NCBI RefSeq assembly: GCF_017357425.1
Contig: NZ_CP014571.1
Span: 1,736,001 to 1,800,000, forward strand
DNA from: Arthrobacter sp. D5-1
GTDB lineage: Bacteria; Actinomycetota; Actinomycetes; Actinomycetales; Micrococcaceae
DNA length: 64,000 nt
Direction: 5' to 3'
The translations under genes and the position numbers were made by a program. Positions 34,411-43,009 of this stretch are shown piece after piece. The stretch's first letter is position 1, and each line of letters opens with the position of its first letter. Under the pieces are notes generated by a model, which did not search any database, was not told the origin of the DNA, and worked only from the letters and a program-made list of their open reading frames with translations.

Positions 34411-34881
34411 TCAGTCCCCGGAGCGCCTTCCAAGGAGCGGCTGGACGCGGTACGGGATCATCTCACGCATTGCCAGTGCTGTGTCGGTCCGTTCCACCCC
34501 TTCGCAGCCGAGGATTTTTCCATTGATGCGGTAGAGGTCCTCCGCGTCCAAGGCGACAACACGCAACAGCAGGTCCGCCGATCCTGTGAGGCCGAAGCCT
34601 TCAAGGATTTCCGGAATGTCTGCCAGGTCCTGAGCCAAGGAGGCGAGCTTTTGCTGTTGGACGTGGACCGTGATGAATGCAGTCAACGGATAGCCGAGCG
34701 CAACCGGGTTGATCCTTCGTTCAAAGGAGAGGAAGGCGTGCTTCTTCTCCAGCTGGGCCATGCGCGCTTGCACCGTATTGCGGGACAGGCCCAGCCTTTG
34801 GGCCAGCGCCACCACTGTCCCGCGGGGGTCCTTTGCCATCGCAGAAAGGAGCCGGGTGTCAGTGCCATCCAGGGGTTGCAT
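34411..34881 (-). CDS. Lrp/AsnC-family transcriptional regulator
   Basis: The protein of about 156 residues has an N-terminal winged helix (DTRLLSAMAKDPRGTVVALAQ, LGLSRNTVQARMAQLEK) and a C-terminal RAM ligand-binding domain (FITVHVQQQKLASLAQDLAD, GSADLLLRVVALDAEDLYRI). It is divergent from the branched-chain oxoacid dehydrogenase operon, the same position as BkdR in Pseudomonas, and may sense leucine or another branched-chain amino acid. ATG 34881 gives the standard domain start; an in-frame GTG at 34899 is the alternative. Confidence 0.88.
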   Translation of the reverse strand: MQPLDGTDTRLLSAMAKDPRGTVVALAQRLGLSRNTVQARMAQLEKKHAFLSFERRINPVALGYPLTAFITVHVQQQKLASLAQDLADIPEILEGFGLTGSADLLLRVVALDAEDLYRINGKILGCEGVERTDTALAMREMIPYRVQPLLGRRSGD

Positions 34882-34883
34882 AA

Positions 34884-34933
34884 TGCGCAAGATTAGCACG
34901 GTGTGCTCAAGCGAAACAGGGCAGAATGCTCAA
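34884..34933. promoter_or_regulatory. Three TGC(G/T)CAA repeats in the lrp/bkd control region
   Basis: TGCGCAA at 34884, TGCTCAA at 34904 and TGCTCAA at 34927 are same-orientation repeats 20 and 23 bp apart, roughly two helical turns each, between the two divergent starts. This phasing suits an oligomeric Lrp protein. It is a candidate only. Confidence 0.35.
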
Positions 34934-35076
34934 TTTTCAGAAGGGTAGTTGTACCTGATGCGCGTTGTGAGTAGGGTCACAATTAACTTCGGCGAAGGTG
35001 CCGGAGGGCCGGTCTGCGGCAGGATCACAAGTCCAGTCAGCGCCGACGAAAACGAGCCGGAAGGTTGCGATCACCT

Positions 35077-36246
35077 GTGTTGACGGATCAGGCGGGCAAG
35101 GGAGTGCATCACGACACTCCGGGCCCTGGACATAGTGCACAAATTCCCCTGAGGACTGGCGGCAATCTGCTCCAGTTGGTCTCGCCGGAAGGCGAACGGA
35201 TCAGCCATCCCGAATTCGATGTCTGGGTGAAGGACGTCGGAGATGAGCAGTTGTGTTCCTTGTACGAGGACATGACAGTTATCCGCCGCATCGATGCCGA
35301 AGCGACGGCGCTCCAACGTCAGGGCGAACTGGCATTGTGGCCACCGCTCCTGGGCCAGGAGGCGTCGCAGATCGGCTCCAGCCGCTCCCTGCGCGATGAC
35401 GACTTCGTCTTCCCCAGCTACCGCGAAAGCGGCGTAGCCTACGTTCGTGGAGCCCACCTCTCCGAGATTGCCAGGGTGTGGCGGGGCAATGCTTCCTATG
35501 GCTGGGACCCGCAGCGCATCAACCTGGCGACGCCCCAGATCATCATCGGATCCCAGAGCCTGCACGCCACCGGCTACGCCATGGGCGTGCAGTTGGATGG
35601 AGCCAACACTGCGGTCCTCGCCTACTTCGGCGATGGCGCCACAAGTGAAGGCGACGTGAACGAGGCCATGGTGTTCGCCGCCAGCTACCAGGCTCCCGTG
35701 GTCTTCTTCTGCCAGAACAACCATTGGGCCATTTCAGAACCTGTGCGGGTACAGTCGCACGTGCAATTGGCCGACAGGCCCACTGGATTCGGAATTCCCA
35801 GCATGCGGGTTGACGGAAACGATGTCCTCGCTGTCATGGCTGCCACGCGGGTCGCCCTGGACCGGGCACGCAATGGCGGCGGACCCACCTTTATCGAGGC
35901 CGTCACTTACCGTATGGGTCCGCACACCACTGCCGACGACCCCACCCGGTACCGCGACCCGATCGAACTCGAAGACTGGGCCGCCAAGGATCCCATCCTG
36001 CGGCTGCGCAAGCTCCTGGAGGCCAAAGGCCTCCTCACCGAGGACGTCGAGGCCCGCGTCAAAAGTAAGGCTGACGCGGTAGCAGCCGAGCTCCGTTCCA
36101 GCTGTATCGAGATGCCGGACCCGCAGCCGTTGGACGTCTTCAACCACGTCTACAGCACGCCCCATTCCTGGATTGAACGCCAGAAGGACCATTACTCGCG
36201 CTACCTGAACAGCTTCAACCAGCCAGTCGAGGAAGGTGCACTCTGA
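35077..36246 (+). CDS. bkdA: Branched-chain 2-oxoacid dehydrogenase E1 alpha
   Basis: The thiamine-diphosphate-dependent decarboxylase subunit of the complex that converts branched-chain 2-oxoacids to acyl-CoA. It has about 389 residues, with the TPP motif GDGATSEGDVNEAMVFAASY followed by CQNNHWAIS, and phosphorylation-loop-like YRMGPHTTADDPTRY. The PQIIIGSQSLHATGYAMGVQ segment is typical of E1 alpha. The start is uncertain: GTG 35077 has GGAAGG 12 nt upstream; TTG 35065 is in frame but abuts it. The gene overlaps the next by 1 nt. Specificity for branched-chain over pyruvate is inferred from context (Lrp regulator, leucine genes nearby). Confidence 0.82.
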   Translation: MLTDQAGKGVHHDTPGPGHSAQIPLRTGGNLLQLVSPEGERISHPEFDVWVKDVGDEQLCSLYEDMTVIRRIDAEATALQRQGELALWPPLLGQEASQIGSSRSLRDDDFVFPSYRESGVAYVRGAHLSEIARVWRGNASYGWDPQRINLATPQIIIGSQSLHATGYAMGVQLDGANTAVLAYFGDGATSEGDVNEAMVFAASYQAPVVFFCQNNHWAISEPVRVQSHVQLADRPTGFGIPSMRVDGNDVLAVMAATRVALDRARNGGGPTFIEAVTYRMGPHTTADDPTRYRDPIELEDWAAKDPILRLRKLLEAKGLLTEDVEARVKSKADAVAAELRSSCIEMPDPQPLDVFNHVYSTPHSWIERQKDHYSRYLNSFNQPVEEGAL

Positions 36247-37256
36247 TGTCGAAGCTCACGTTTGCCCGCGCCATCAACGCCGGCCTCCGGAAGTCGCTCG
36301 AAAACGATCCCAAAGTGGTCCTGATGGGTGAGGATATTGGCGCGCTCGGTGGTGTTTTCCGCGTCACCGACGGACTTCAGAAAGACTTTGGAAAGCACCG
36401 GGTCATCGATTCCCCCCTGGCTGAGTCAGGCATTATCGGCACCGCGGTGGGTCTGGCCTACCGCGGCTACCGTCCCGTGTGCGAGATCCAGTTTGATGGC
36501 TTCATCTACCCTGCGTTTGACCAGATTGTCAGCCAGGTCGCCAAGATGCACTACCGCACCCAGGGGCGGGTCAAGATGCCCATCACCATCCGCGTTCCCT
36601 TCGGGGGTGGCATCGGCTCGCCGGAACACCATTCAGAGTCGCCCGAGGCCTACTTCACCCATACATCCGGACTCCGGGTTGTGGCAGTGTCCAATCCGCA
36701 GGATGCCTACACCATGATCCAGCAGGCGATCGCCTCAGATGATCCCGTCCTCTACTTTGAACCCAAGCGTCGCTATCACGACAAGGGTGATGTGGACGAA
36801 ACCATCGACCTCTCCACGGCACTTCCGTTGGACAGAGCCGCCGTGGTGAATGCCGGTTCTGACGTGACACTTGTTGCCTACGGTCCGCTGGTGAAGACAG
36901 CAAAGGACGCCGCGATGGCAGCGGCTGACGAAGGCCTGTCCGTGGAAGTCATCGACCTCCGGTCACTGGCCCCCGTGGACTACCCCGTGGTGGAAGCATC
37001 TGTCCGCAAGACGGGCCGCTTGGTGATCACCCACGAGGCCGGCCAGTCCGGCGGCTTGGGTGCGGAGATCGCCGCCAGCATCACTGAACGGTGCTTCCAT
37101 TACCTGGAGTCCGCTCCCGTCCGCATCACCGGCTTCGATGTGCCCTACCCTTACTCGAAGCTGGAGATGCACCATCTGCCGGATCTGGACAGGATTCTCG
37201 ACGGCGTTGACCGCGCCTTGGGCCGCCCCAACTCGCTGAGTGGACTGGAAGGATGA
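36246..37256 (+). CDS. bkdB: Branched-chain 2-oxoacid dehydrogenase E1 beta
   Basis: The beta subunit completing the E1 heterotetramer. The 336-residue protein has the transketolase-like pyrimidine-binding domain (MGEDIGALGGVFRVTDGLQK, EIQFDGFIYPAFDQIVSQVA, RVPFGGGIGSPEHHSESPEA). The C-terminal domain follows (VEVIDLRSLAPVDYPVVEAS, THEAGQSGGLGAEIAASITE). Its start and end overlap the flanking genes (TGATG and ATGA), so the three subunits are translated together. Confidence 0.9.
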   Translation: MSKLTFARAINAGLRKSLENDPKVVLMGEDIGALGGVFRVTDGLQKDFGKHRVIDSPLAESGIIGTAVGLAYRGYRPVCEIQFDGFIYPAFDQIVSQVAKMHYRTQGRVKMPITIRVPFGGGIGSPEHHSESPEAYFTHTSGLRVVAVSNPQDAYTMIQQAIASDDPVLYFEPKRRYHDKGDVDETIDLSTALPLDRAAVVNAGSDVTLVAYGPLVKTAKDAAMAAADEGLSVEVIDLRSLAPVDYPVVEASVRKTGRLVITHEAGQSGGLGAEIAASITERCFHYLESAPVRITGFDVPYPYSKLEMHHLPDLDRILDGVDRALGRPNSLSGLEG

Positions 37257-38692
37257 CCGCCACCATGATCAAGGAATTCAGGCTGCCGGACCTTGGTGAA
37301 GGCCTCACAGAATCGGAAATCCTGAGCTGGAAGGTGGCTGTGGGGGACACTGTCACGCTGAACCAGGTGATCGCCGAGGTGGAAACCGCCAAGGCCGTTG
37401 TGGAGTTGCCCTCTCCCTTCGCAGGAGTGGTTGCTGAACTTCATGAGCAGCCTGGCACGGTGGTGGAGGTCGGCAAGCCGATCGTTTCGTTTGAGGTCGA
37501 CGACGCCGGGTCTCCCACTGGGGGTGGCGCGCCGGCTGCTGGCAACGGGTCCGCCGGTGAGCGGACCGCCGTCGAAAGCGCTGCCAACGGCTCGCTGGCA
37601 AATGCCGGCACTGAAGCGGTGGGGGCCCCGGCGAAACGTGAGCCGAACCTGGTGGGGTACGGCGCCGTCGTCGAACATTCCGGCCGTCCGACACGGCGCG
37701 CCCGGGGGCAGGTACGGGACATCAAGGTCCCAACGCCGGAAACCCCGGAGGAGCCGGTAACTCCGGCGGCGCCAGCAATCGTCGCGCCCACAGCGGCACG
37801 TCGTGCAGAAGAAGGAAGCCCTGAGCGACCCCGTTCCACTCCGCCCGTGCGAAAGCTGGCCCGTGACCTGGGGATCAACCTGGAATTGGTTCGCGGCACC
37901 GGGCCGGACGGACTTATTACCCGCGAGGATGTCCAGAACTTCACGGGTACCGAGGCGCCGGTCGAGGTGTCCGCTGCACCAGCGCAGGGCGAACGGGAAA
38001 CTCGTACTCCCATCAAGGGTGTCCGCAAGTTCACTGCCGCCGCCATGGTGCAGAGTGCCTTCACCGCGCCGCATGTGACGGAGTTCCTGACCGTCGACGT
38101 CACGGCGACCATGGAGTTGTTGGCCCGGCTCAAAGGCAGCCGCACGTTCGAAGGCTACAAGCTGACACCGCTGACCATCGCGGCCAAGGCGGTCCTGGTA
38201 GCGCTGGGCAACAACCCGTCGCTGAATTCACGCTGGGATGAGGCGAGCCAGGAGATCGTCCAGTTCAATTACGTGAACATGGGCATCGCTGCGGCAACGC
38301 CTCGTGGCCTGACGGTACCCAATATCAAGGACGCTGACCGGCTGACACTGCGTGAGCTGTCCACGGCGCTCACTGAACTGACCGATACTGCCCGGGCGGG
38401 CAAGACGTCCCCAGCGGACTTGTCCGGCGGGACCATCTCCATCACCAACATCGGTGTGTTTGGGATCGACGCCGGCACCCCCATCCTGAACCCTGGCGAG
38501 GCCGCTATCGTGGCACTTGGTGCTGTGCGGAAGGCGCCATGGGTGGTGAATGACAAACTCGCCGTCCGGCAGGTCATGTCCCTCAGCCTGTCGTTCGATC
38601 ACCGCCTGGTCGATGGCGAACAAGGGTCCCGGTTCCTTGCCGACTTGGGCGCCATCCTTGAAGATCCCGCCATGGTCATGACCATGATCTAG
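37253..38692 (+). CDS. bkdC: Branched-chain 2-oxoacid dehydrogenase E2 (dihydrolipoyl acyltransferase)
   Basis: The 479-residue core subunit. A single lipoyl domain has Lys47 in VETAKAVVEL. A Pro/Ala-rich linker leads to the peripheral subunit-binding domain (PPVRKLARDLGINLELVRGT), and the catalytic domain ends with FDHRLVDGEQGSRFLADLGA (His and Asp of the active site). There is no E3 gene in the operon, so lipoamide dehydrogenase must come from elsewhere. It ends at 38692, facing the convergent SDR gene. Confidence 0.92.
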   Translation: MTATMIKEFRLPDLGEGLTESEILSWKVAVGDTVTLNQVIAEVETAKAVVELPSPFAGVVAELHEQPGTVVEVGKPIVSFEVDDAGSPTGGGAPAAGNGSAGERTAVESAANGSLANAGTEAVGAPAKREPNLVGYGAVVEHSGRPTRRARGQVRDIKVPTPETPEEPVTPAAPAIVAPTAARRAEEGSPERPRSTPPVRKLARDLGINLELVRGTGPDGLITREDVQNFTGTEAPVEVSAAPAQGERETRTPIKGVRKFTAAAMVQSAFTAPHVTEFLTVDVTATMELLARLKGSRTFEGYKLTPLTIAAKAVLVALGNNPSLNSRWDEASQEIVQFNYVNMGIAAATPRGLTVPNIKDADRLTLRELSTALTELTDTARAGKTSPADLSGGTISITNIGVFGIDAGTPILNPGEAAIVALGAVRKAPWVVNDKLAVRQVMSLSLSFDHRLVDGEQGSRFLADLGAILEDPAMVMTMI

Positions 38693-38787
38693 CGTTAACT
38701 GAAGCTGCGCCGGCCCATCCTCTTACGAGTGCTTGCAGGAAACTGCGGTTAGGGGGTGGGCCGTCGCGCGTCAGCGGGCAGGTGGTG

Positions 38788-39660
38788 TCAATCCTCGGTG
38801 GGGGTTGTCCGGTTGGAGTGGACATTGCGCCAACTGTGTTCCGGCTTAAAACCCAGGAGCCTGCGCGCCTTGTCGATGGACAGCATGGTTTCGTGCTCGC
38901 CCAGTTCCTTGAGGACCTCGACGCCGGGGAAGACTTCCGCGGCCAAATCGGCGCTGCTTCGGCTCATCACGGTATCAGCGGCGGCAATGATGAACGTCTC
39001 AAAACCCGGCACGCCATGTTCCAGGGCCTTGACCACTGCCAGTGCACCGTCGCGGGCGTCGATGTAGCCCCAGAGGTTCCACTTCCGAAGGTTTGCGTCA
39101 GAGTCGAACGACGGGAAGGCGTCGTAGTCCTCGGGGTCCATGACGTTGGAGAAACGCAGCGCCGTGATGCTGAGTTCCGGATCCCATCGCGTGAGCTGGA
39201 CGGCCATCTGCTCCTCGAGATGCTTGACCAGCGAGTAGGTGCTTTCCGGCCGGGCCGCGTACTCCTCGTCCACGGGAATGTAGGGAGGAGCGATGTCGAA
39301 GGGAAGTCCCAGTACCGTCTCGCTGGAGGCATAGACCACCTTCTTGATGCCGGCCCGCCGGGCAGCTTGGAACACGTTATAGGTGGACACCATATTGTTC
39401 TCGAAAATTGTTGCGTCGGGGGCAAGGCCTGGTGCGGGAATGGCGGCCAGGTGGACAATTGCGTCCAAACCGTGGTGCTGGTCGTCCAGGCCCAGGATGA
39501 CATCCAGGACCTGCCCGTAATGACGGAGATCCACGTTGACGTAGCCCTTGCCACGGGTCCCGGCGCGGTCAATGTTGAGTACCTGGTGGCCATCCTGCGT
39601 GAGTCGCCGGACTACGCTCCTACCCAGTTTTCCGCTTCCGCCCGTGACGGCAATCCTCAT
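38788..39660 (-). CDS. NAD-dependent epimerase/dehydratase-type SDR
   Basis: An extended short-chain dehydrogenase of 290 residues. The nucleotide-binding motif is VTGGSGKLGRSVVRRL, followed by DAIVHLAAIPAPG and the catalytic Tyr-x3-Lys in STYSLVKHLEEQMA with upstream YASSETVLG. It likely acts on a sugar or sugar nucleotide, but the substrate is unknown. It stands alone, convergent with the bkd operon, with 421 bp of non-coding DNA upstream. Confidence 0.82.
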   Translation of the reverse strand: MRIAVTGGSGKLGRSVVRRLTQDGHQVLNIDRAGTRGKGYVNVDLRHYGQVLDVILGLDDQHHGLDAIVHLAAIPAPGLAPDATIFENNMVSTYNVFQAARRAGIKKVVYASSETVLGLPFDIAPPYIPVDEEYAARPESTYSLVKHLEEQMAVQLTRWDPELSITALRFSNVMDPEDYDAFPSFDSDANLRKWNLWGYIDARDGALAVVKALEHGVPGFETFIIAAADTVMSRSSADLAAEVFPGVEVLKELGEHETMLSIDKARRLLGFKPEHSWRNVHSNRTTPTED

Positions 39661-40081
39661 GGTGTGCTCCTCGATAGTGGCTGGTCCCTGACCCTGTCGC
39701 CTTGTTGATTCAGCTGCTTCGTTGAGTCAGCAAGGTCCGGGTTTCAGCCTAGGCGGCGAGGCGGCAGAAAACAGCCTCTCAGGCTGGCCCTGAGAGTCCT
39801 AGGAAGACACGAACGACCCAGGGCATACGAGTACAACGAAACGGGTTGCCGCTCGCTCAGGTTGCCGCTCGATCAGGAGCTTTGCCGGGCAGCTTCTTTT
39901 GCCCTGGGATTCCTCTGACCTTCGCAGCCGGAGCCGGACGCGCCCAGCATCAGGCGCCGTCCAGCATCAGGCCCTCCCCGACCGCGCACCGTTTTATCGG
40001 ACTGTCGCCCTGTTATTCGGACGGTGCTGGGCGTGACCCGGCGTCACCGGTTTGGCGTGTTGTTGTTCTGCGGACGCTTTC
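39661..40081. other. Intergenic region with short repeats and a hairpin
   Basis: No gene is seen here. It holds the SDR promoter region and a perfect hairpin, CTCTCAGG/CCTGAGAG (39776-39796), which on the minus strand is followed by GGCTGTTTTC and could attenuate. A 16-bp tandem repeat, GGTTGCCGCTCG(C/A)TCA, lies at 39844-39875, and a CCAGCATCAGGC pair at about 39949 and 39964. Confidence 0.45.
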
Positions 40082-42172
40082 CTATGTTCTGTGGGGTGTG
40101 TGGTGGTGGTTGCGTCGGGGTGTTTGGTGTGGGTCGATGTGGGGTGGGGGGATGAACCAGGGGATGCCGGTTTTGATGTCGATGCGCCATTGTTCTTTGT
40201 GGATGAGGTGGTGGTGGTGGCTGCAGAGCAGGGTGCCGTTGTCTGTTGAGGTGGTGCCGCCGTGGGACCAGTAGGTGGTGTGGTGGGCTTCGCACCAGGG
40301 TGCGGGCATGGTGCAGTCGGGGAAGGCGCATCCTTGGTCGCGGGCGGTGATGGCTTTGCGGATGTGGGGTGGGAAGATCCGGGTGGTGCGGCCGATGTCC
40401 AGGATGCGGGAGTCGCTGCCGAGCACGACGGGGAGGATGTCGGCGTCGCAGGCGATTTTGCGGATGGTGTTCGGGTGCATCGGGCCGGTGAAGGTCGCGG
40501 TGCCAGTCCCTACCCCGGCCCCTGTCCCTATCCCAGCCACTGGCGCTGCCCCAGCCCCGGTCCCTAGCCCAGCCCCAGTCCCTATCCGAGTCCCTGTTCG
40601 GGTGCCGTGCTGGTTCGGGGCGGTGCCGGTGCCGGGGTTGTGGTGGTGGTTGTGGACTTGTTCGAGGAGTTCTTGGTATCCGATGGTGACGGTGAGTTGG
40701 GGTGGGAGGCCGCCGTTGGCGGGTAGTTTTTCGGTGCGCATGGCGAGGCTGCAGGCGCTGGTGAGGCCGTTGAGGAGTTTCTGTGGGCGGCTGCGCCGGT
40801 CGAGGTCCGGGCTGGTGCCTGTGCCTGGGCCGTTGTGTGGGTTGTTGTGTGGGTTGTTGTGTGGGGTGTCCCCGGTTTCGGTGTTTTCCGTGGTGCCGGT
40901 GCCGGGGGTGGTGAGGCGGGGGTTGGTGGCGACGTTCATGGCGGTGGTGAGGATTTCGTATTGTTCGTCGGTGGCGAAGATTTCGAGGTGGTGGAGGCCG
41001 TGGCGGCGTTGGCGGCGGAGGAACACGCCTTGGAGTTGGCGGAGGATTTCTTCGGTGGGTTCGGGGCCGTCGTGGTCGATGGCGTCGATCCAGCGTTTGG
41101 CCATTGTGGTGACGAAGTCCGGGTCGGTCTCGACCGCGGTGGTGGTGAGGGCGTGTTCCATCCGGGTGAGGGTGTCCTCGTCGGTGAGGTTCCGGACTTT
41201 GTCCAGGGCGGTGCTGATGATCGAGGCCGAACGGGAAGGCACCAGTGCGGAACCAACCGCTTGGGAGAGGATTGCGTGGCGGGCCGGGATGTTCTGCCCG
41301 GTGATCCCGGTTTGGGGGAGGACGTCCGGGGCGAGGGCGAGCCTGCGCTTGGCTTCTGCGATGCCGATCCGCAACCGTGCGCGCAGGAACTGGGCCGCGT
41401 TCCGGTACCCGTCATCCAGAACACTGGCCTGGGCGTCCGATGCCCAACGTGCTGATCCTGTTTCACCATCGGTCGCCGCAGCGGTGGCGGTTCCCGTCCT
41501 GCCATGGGAAGCTCCGCTCTGGGAAGCCGCGCTCTGCGAAGCCGCGCTCTGGGAAGCCGCGCTCTGCGAAGCTGCCGCGGTGTCGGTGCCTGGCTCTGGT
41601 TCGGTCCAGCCGGTCCGCCATTGCGGTGCTGCTGCCGAGGACCCCGGACCGGCCTGTAGGGCTTCGGTCCGGGTCCGTTCCACAGCCTGCGCCGCGACCA
41701 CCTGCAAGTACTCCACCGACCGGGCGATCTCCTCGACCTCGCCGGCAAAATCCGCTGCTTCAACGAACCCAAACAGCCGGGTTTTATGAAGGACGGATTG
41801 GCGGAGGGATGTCAGGATTGCACCGGCCTGCGCAAGTGGTACGTCTACGACGTCGGGAGAGGGTTGGCCCGCATCGACGAAGCCAGCCGCGCGCTTAATG
41901 TCCGCAACCGGAACTACACGCAAGCCCGGAGCAACGTCTGGGGAGCTCAGGCCGCCAGCGTAGCCCGACTCCGAGGACCGCGCCATCGGACTCAGACCGA
42001 GAAGCAGCCCAGTGCCGCTGGACGTATCCGCATCCTGGCCTACCGCCGTCGTGAGCTTGAATGCCGGGACCCGGGCAGGACCGTTAAGAGATGTGAGGGC
42101 TCTTTGACGAAGCAGCGCATGGCCGCGGGGCGAGCCTGCCCGCCTTGCCAATACCTGCCCGATTGCTCCCAT
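40082..42172 (-). CDS. DUF222 / HNH endonuclease-domain protein with low-complexity inserts
   Basis: The frame encodes 696 residues. A DUF222 region (about 115-440) is followed by a C-terminal HNH domain (QGCAFPDCTMPAPWCEAHHT, TDNGTLLCSHHHHLIHKEQW). Between and around them are low-complexity stretches: an SQSAA repeat (15-bp DNA units at 41506-41565), an NNPHNNPH repeat and a Gly-Thr repeat near residue 545-575. The tail is rich in His and Thr. This is the multicopy actinobacterial family that includes the mycobacterial 13E12 repeats. The start ATG 42172 is uncertain because the first 80 residues look poorly conserved in character. Confidence 0.82.
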   Translation of the reverse strand: MGAIGQVLARRAGSPRGHALLRQRALTSLNGPARVPAFKLTTAVGQDADTSSGTGLLLGLSPMARSSESGYAGGLSSPDVAPGLRVVPVADIKRAAGFVDAGQPSPDVVDVPLAQAGAILTSLRQSVLHKTRLFGFVEAADFAGEVEEIARSVEYLQVVAAQAVERTRTEALQAGPGSSAAAPQWRTGWTEPEPGTDTAAASQSAASQSAASQSAASQSGASHGRTGTATAAATDGETGSARWASDAQASVLDDGYRNAAQFLRARLRIGIAEAKRRLALAPDVLPQTGITGQNIPARHAILSQAVGSALVPSRSASIISTALDKVRNLTDEDTLTRMEHALTTTAVETDPDFVTTMAKRWIDAIDHDGPEPTEEILRQLQGVFLRRQRRHGLHHLEIFATDEQYEILTTAMNVATNPRLTTPGTGTTENTETGDTPHNNPHNNPHNGPGTGTSPDLDRRSRPQKLLNGLTSACSLAMRTEKLPANGGLPPQLTVTIGYQELLEQVHNHHHNPGTGTAPNQHGTRTGTRIGTGAGLGTGAGAAPVAGIGTGAGVGTGTATFTGPMHPNTIRKIACDADILPVVLGSDSRILDIGRTTRIFPPHIRKAITARDQGCAFPDCTMPAPWCEAHHTTYWSHGGTTSTDNGTLLCSHHHHLIHKEQWRIDIKTGIPWFIPPPHIDPHQTPRRNHHHTPHRT

Positions 42173-42251
42173 GAATCAAGCATGTCAGGGGGGTCCGACA
42201 TTATTAGCCAGCAATTGAGGACGGTCCGAGCCGCCCAAGAAAACAAGACAG

Positions 42252-42884
42252 TTATGCCGAGGTGAGAGCAGCCAACGCCATCTGTTCCAGGATGGGCCTG
42301 GCTGACTTGGCGGCAATTTTCCTGCCGTGGTGGCGCACCGAGTGGGGTGTGGAGTTGATCAAGCCAAAGGCTGCGTGCGCCCGGACGCGGAGGCCGGGGA
42401 TATCGGCGTCGGTATGGATGCGTGCAAGGACGTCCACCCACGTTTCAACGTAACTCCGCTGGAGGGACCTGACTTCCGCTTGGTCGGCGTCGCTGAGACT
42501 TCCAAAGTCGCGGTCCTGGACGCGGATGACGTCGGGATTGCTGAGTGCGAAATCAACCTGGAACTGGATCAGGCCGTTCAGTGCGGTCAGGGGATCGTCC
42601 GACTCTGACACCACCCGTGTTCCACCATCCAGCAAGTCCCGGCTGACGCTGAGGAGTAGTTCGCCGAGGACCGCTTGTTTGCCGGGAAAGTGCCGGTAGA
42701 CGGCGGGTCCACTGACGCCCGCTGCGGCGCCGAGATCCTCAAGCGATACGCGGGTAAATCCGTTCTCCGCAAAAAGTCCCGCGGCAGCGGACAACAACGC
42801 CAATCGTCGGACTTCCTTGGCCTGCCCACGTTGCGTGGCGGCGGCACGGGTGCCGTTGTTGCTTGCTTCCGGACCTCCGGTCAC
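42252..42884 (-). CDS. TetR-family regulator of the leucine operon (inferred)
   Basis: The 210-residue protein has a TetR helix-turn-helix (LLSAAAGLFAENGFTRVSLE, DLGAAAGVSGPAVYRHFPGK) and a variable ligand domain. It is divergent from the acyl-CoA carboxylase operon. The 125-bp gap contains two identical-architecture operator candidates. The likely ligand is an acyl-CoA of the leucine pathway; this is inference from position. Confidence 0.9.
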   Translation of the reverse strand: MTGGPEASNNGTRAAATQRGQAKEVRRLALLSAAAGLFAENGFTRVSLEDLGAAAGVSGPAVYRHFPGKQAVLGELLLSVSRDLLDGGTRVVSESDDPLTALNGLIQFQVDFALSNPDVIRVQDRDFGSLSDADQAEVRSLQRSYVETWVDVLARIHTDADIPGLRVRAHAAFGLINSTPHSVRHHGRKIAAKSARPILEQMALAALTSA

Positions 42885-42944
42885 TTTTCCTCCTTGGCGC
42901 CAGAGCGGACCCGATACTCGCTGGATCGGCTGTGCTGGACATCA

Positions 42945-42989
42945 CAGTTAATAAAGACTAACCTAAATTTCAGTTACGCGGCACTAACC
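42945..42989. promoter_or_regulatory. Twin operator sites CAGTTA-N6-ACTAACC
   Basis: Two 19-bp sites (42945-42963 and 42971-42989) share CAGTTA and ACTAACC around different 6-bp centres and are 26 bp apart start to start. Each contains the inverted half-sites GTTA-N8-TAAC. They lie between the divergent TetR and carboxylase genes, the second ending 20 bp before the ATG at 43010. Confidence 0.6.
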
Positions 42990-43009
42990 GAAATGGCCTG
43001 TGGCCGGGA

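Noticed and set aside
40275..41789. A 504-codon plus-strand frame rich in Val, Pro and Ser
   Set aside because: It is the antisense of the DUF222-HNH gene; its repeats mirror that gene's low-complexity parts.
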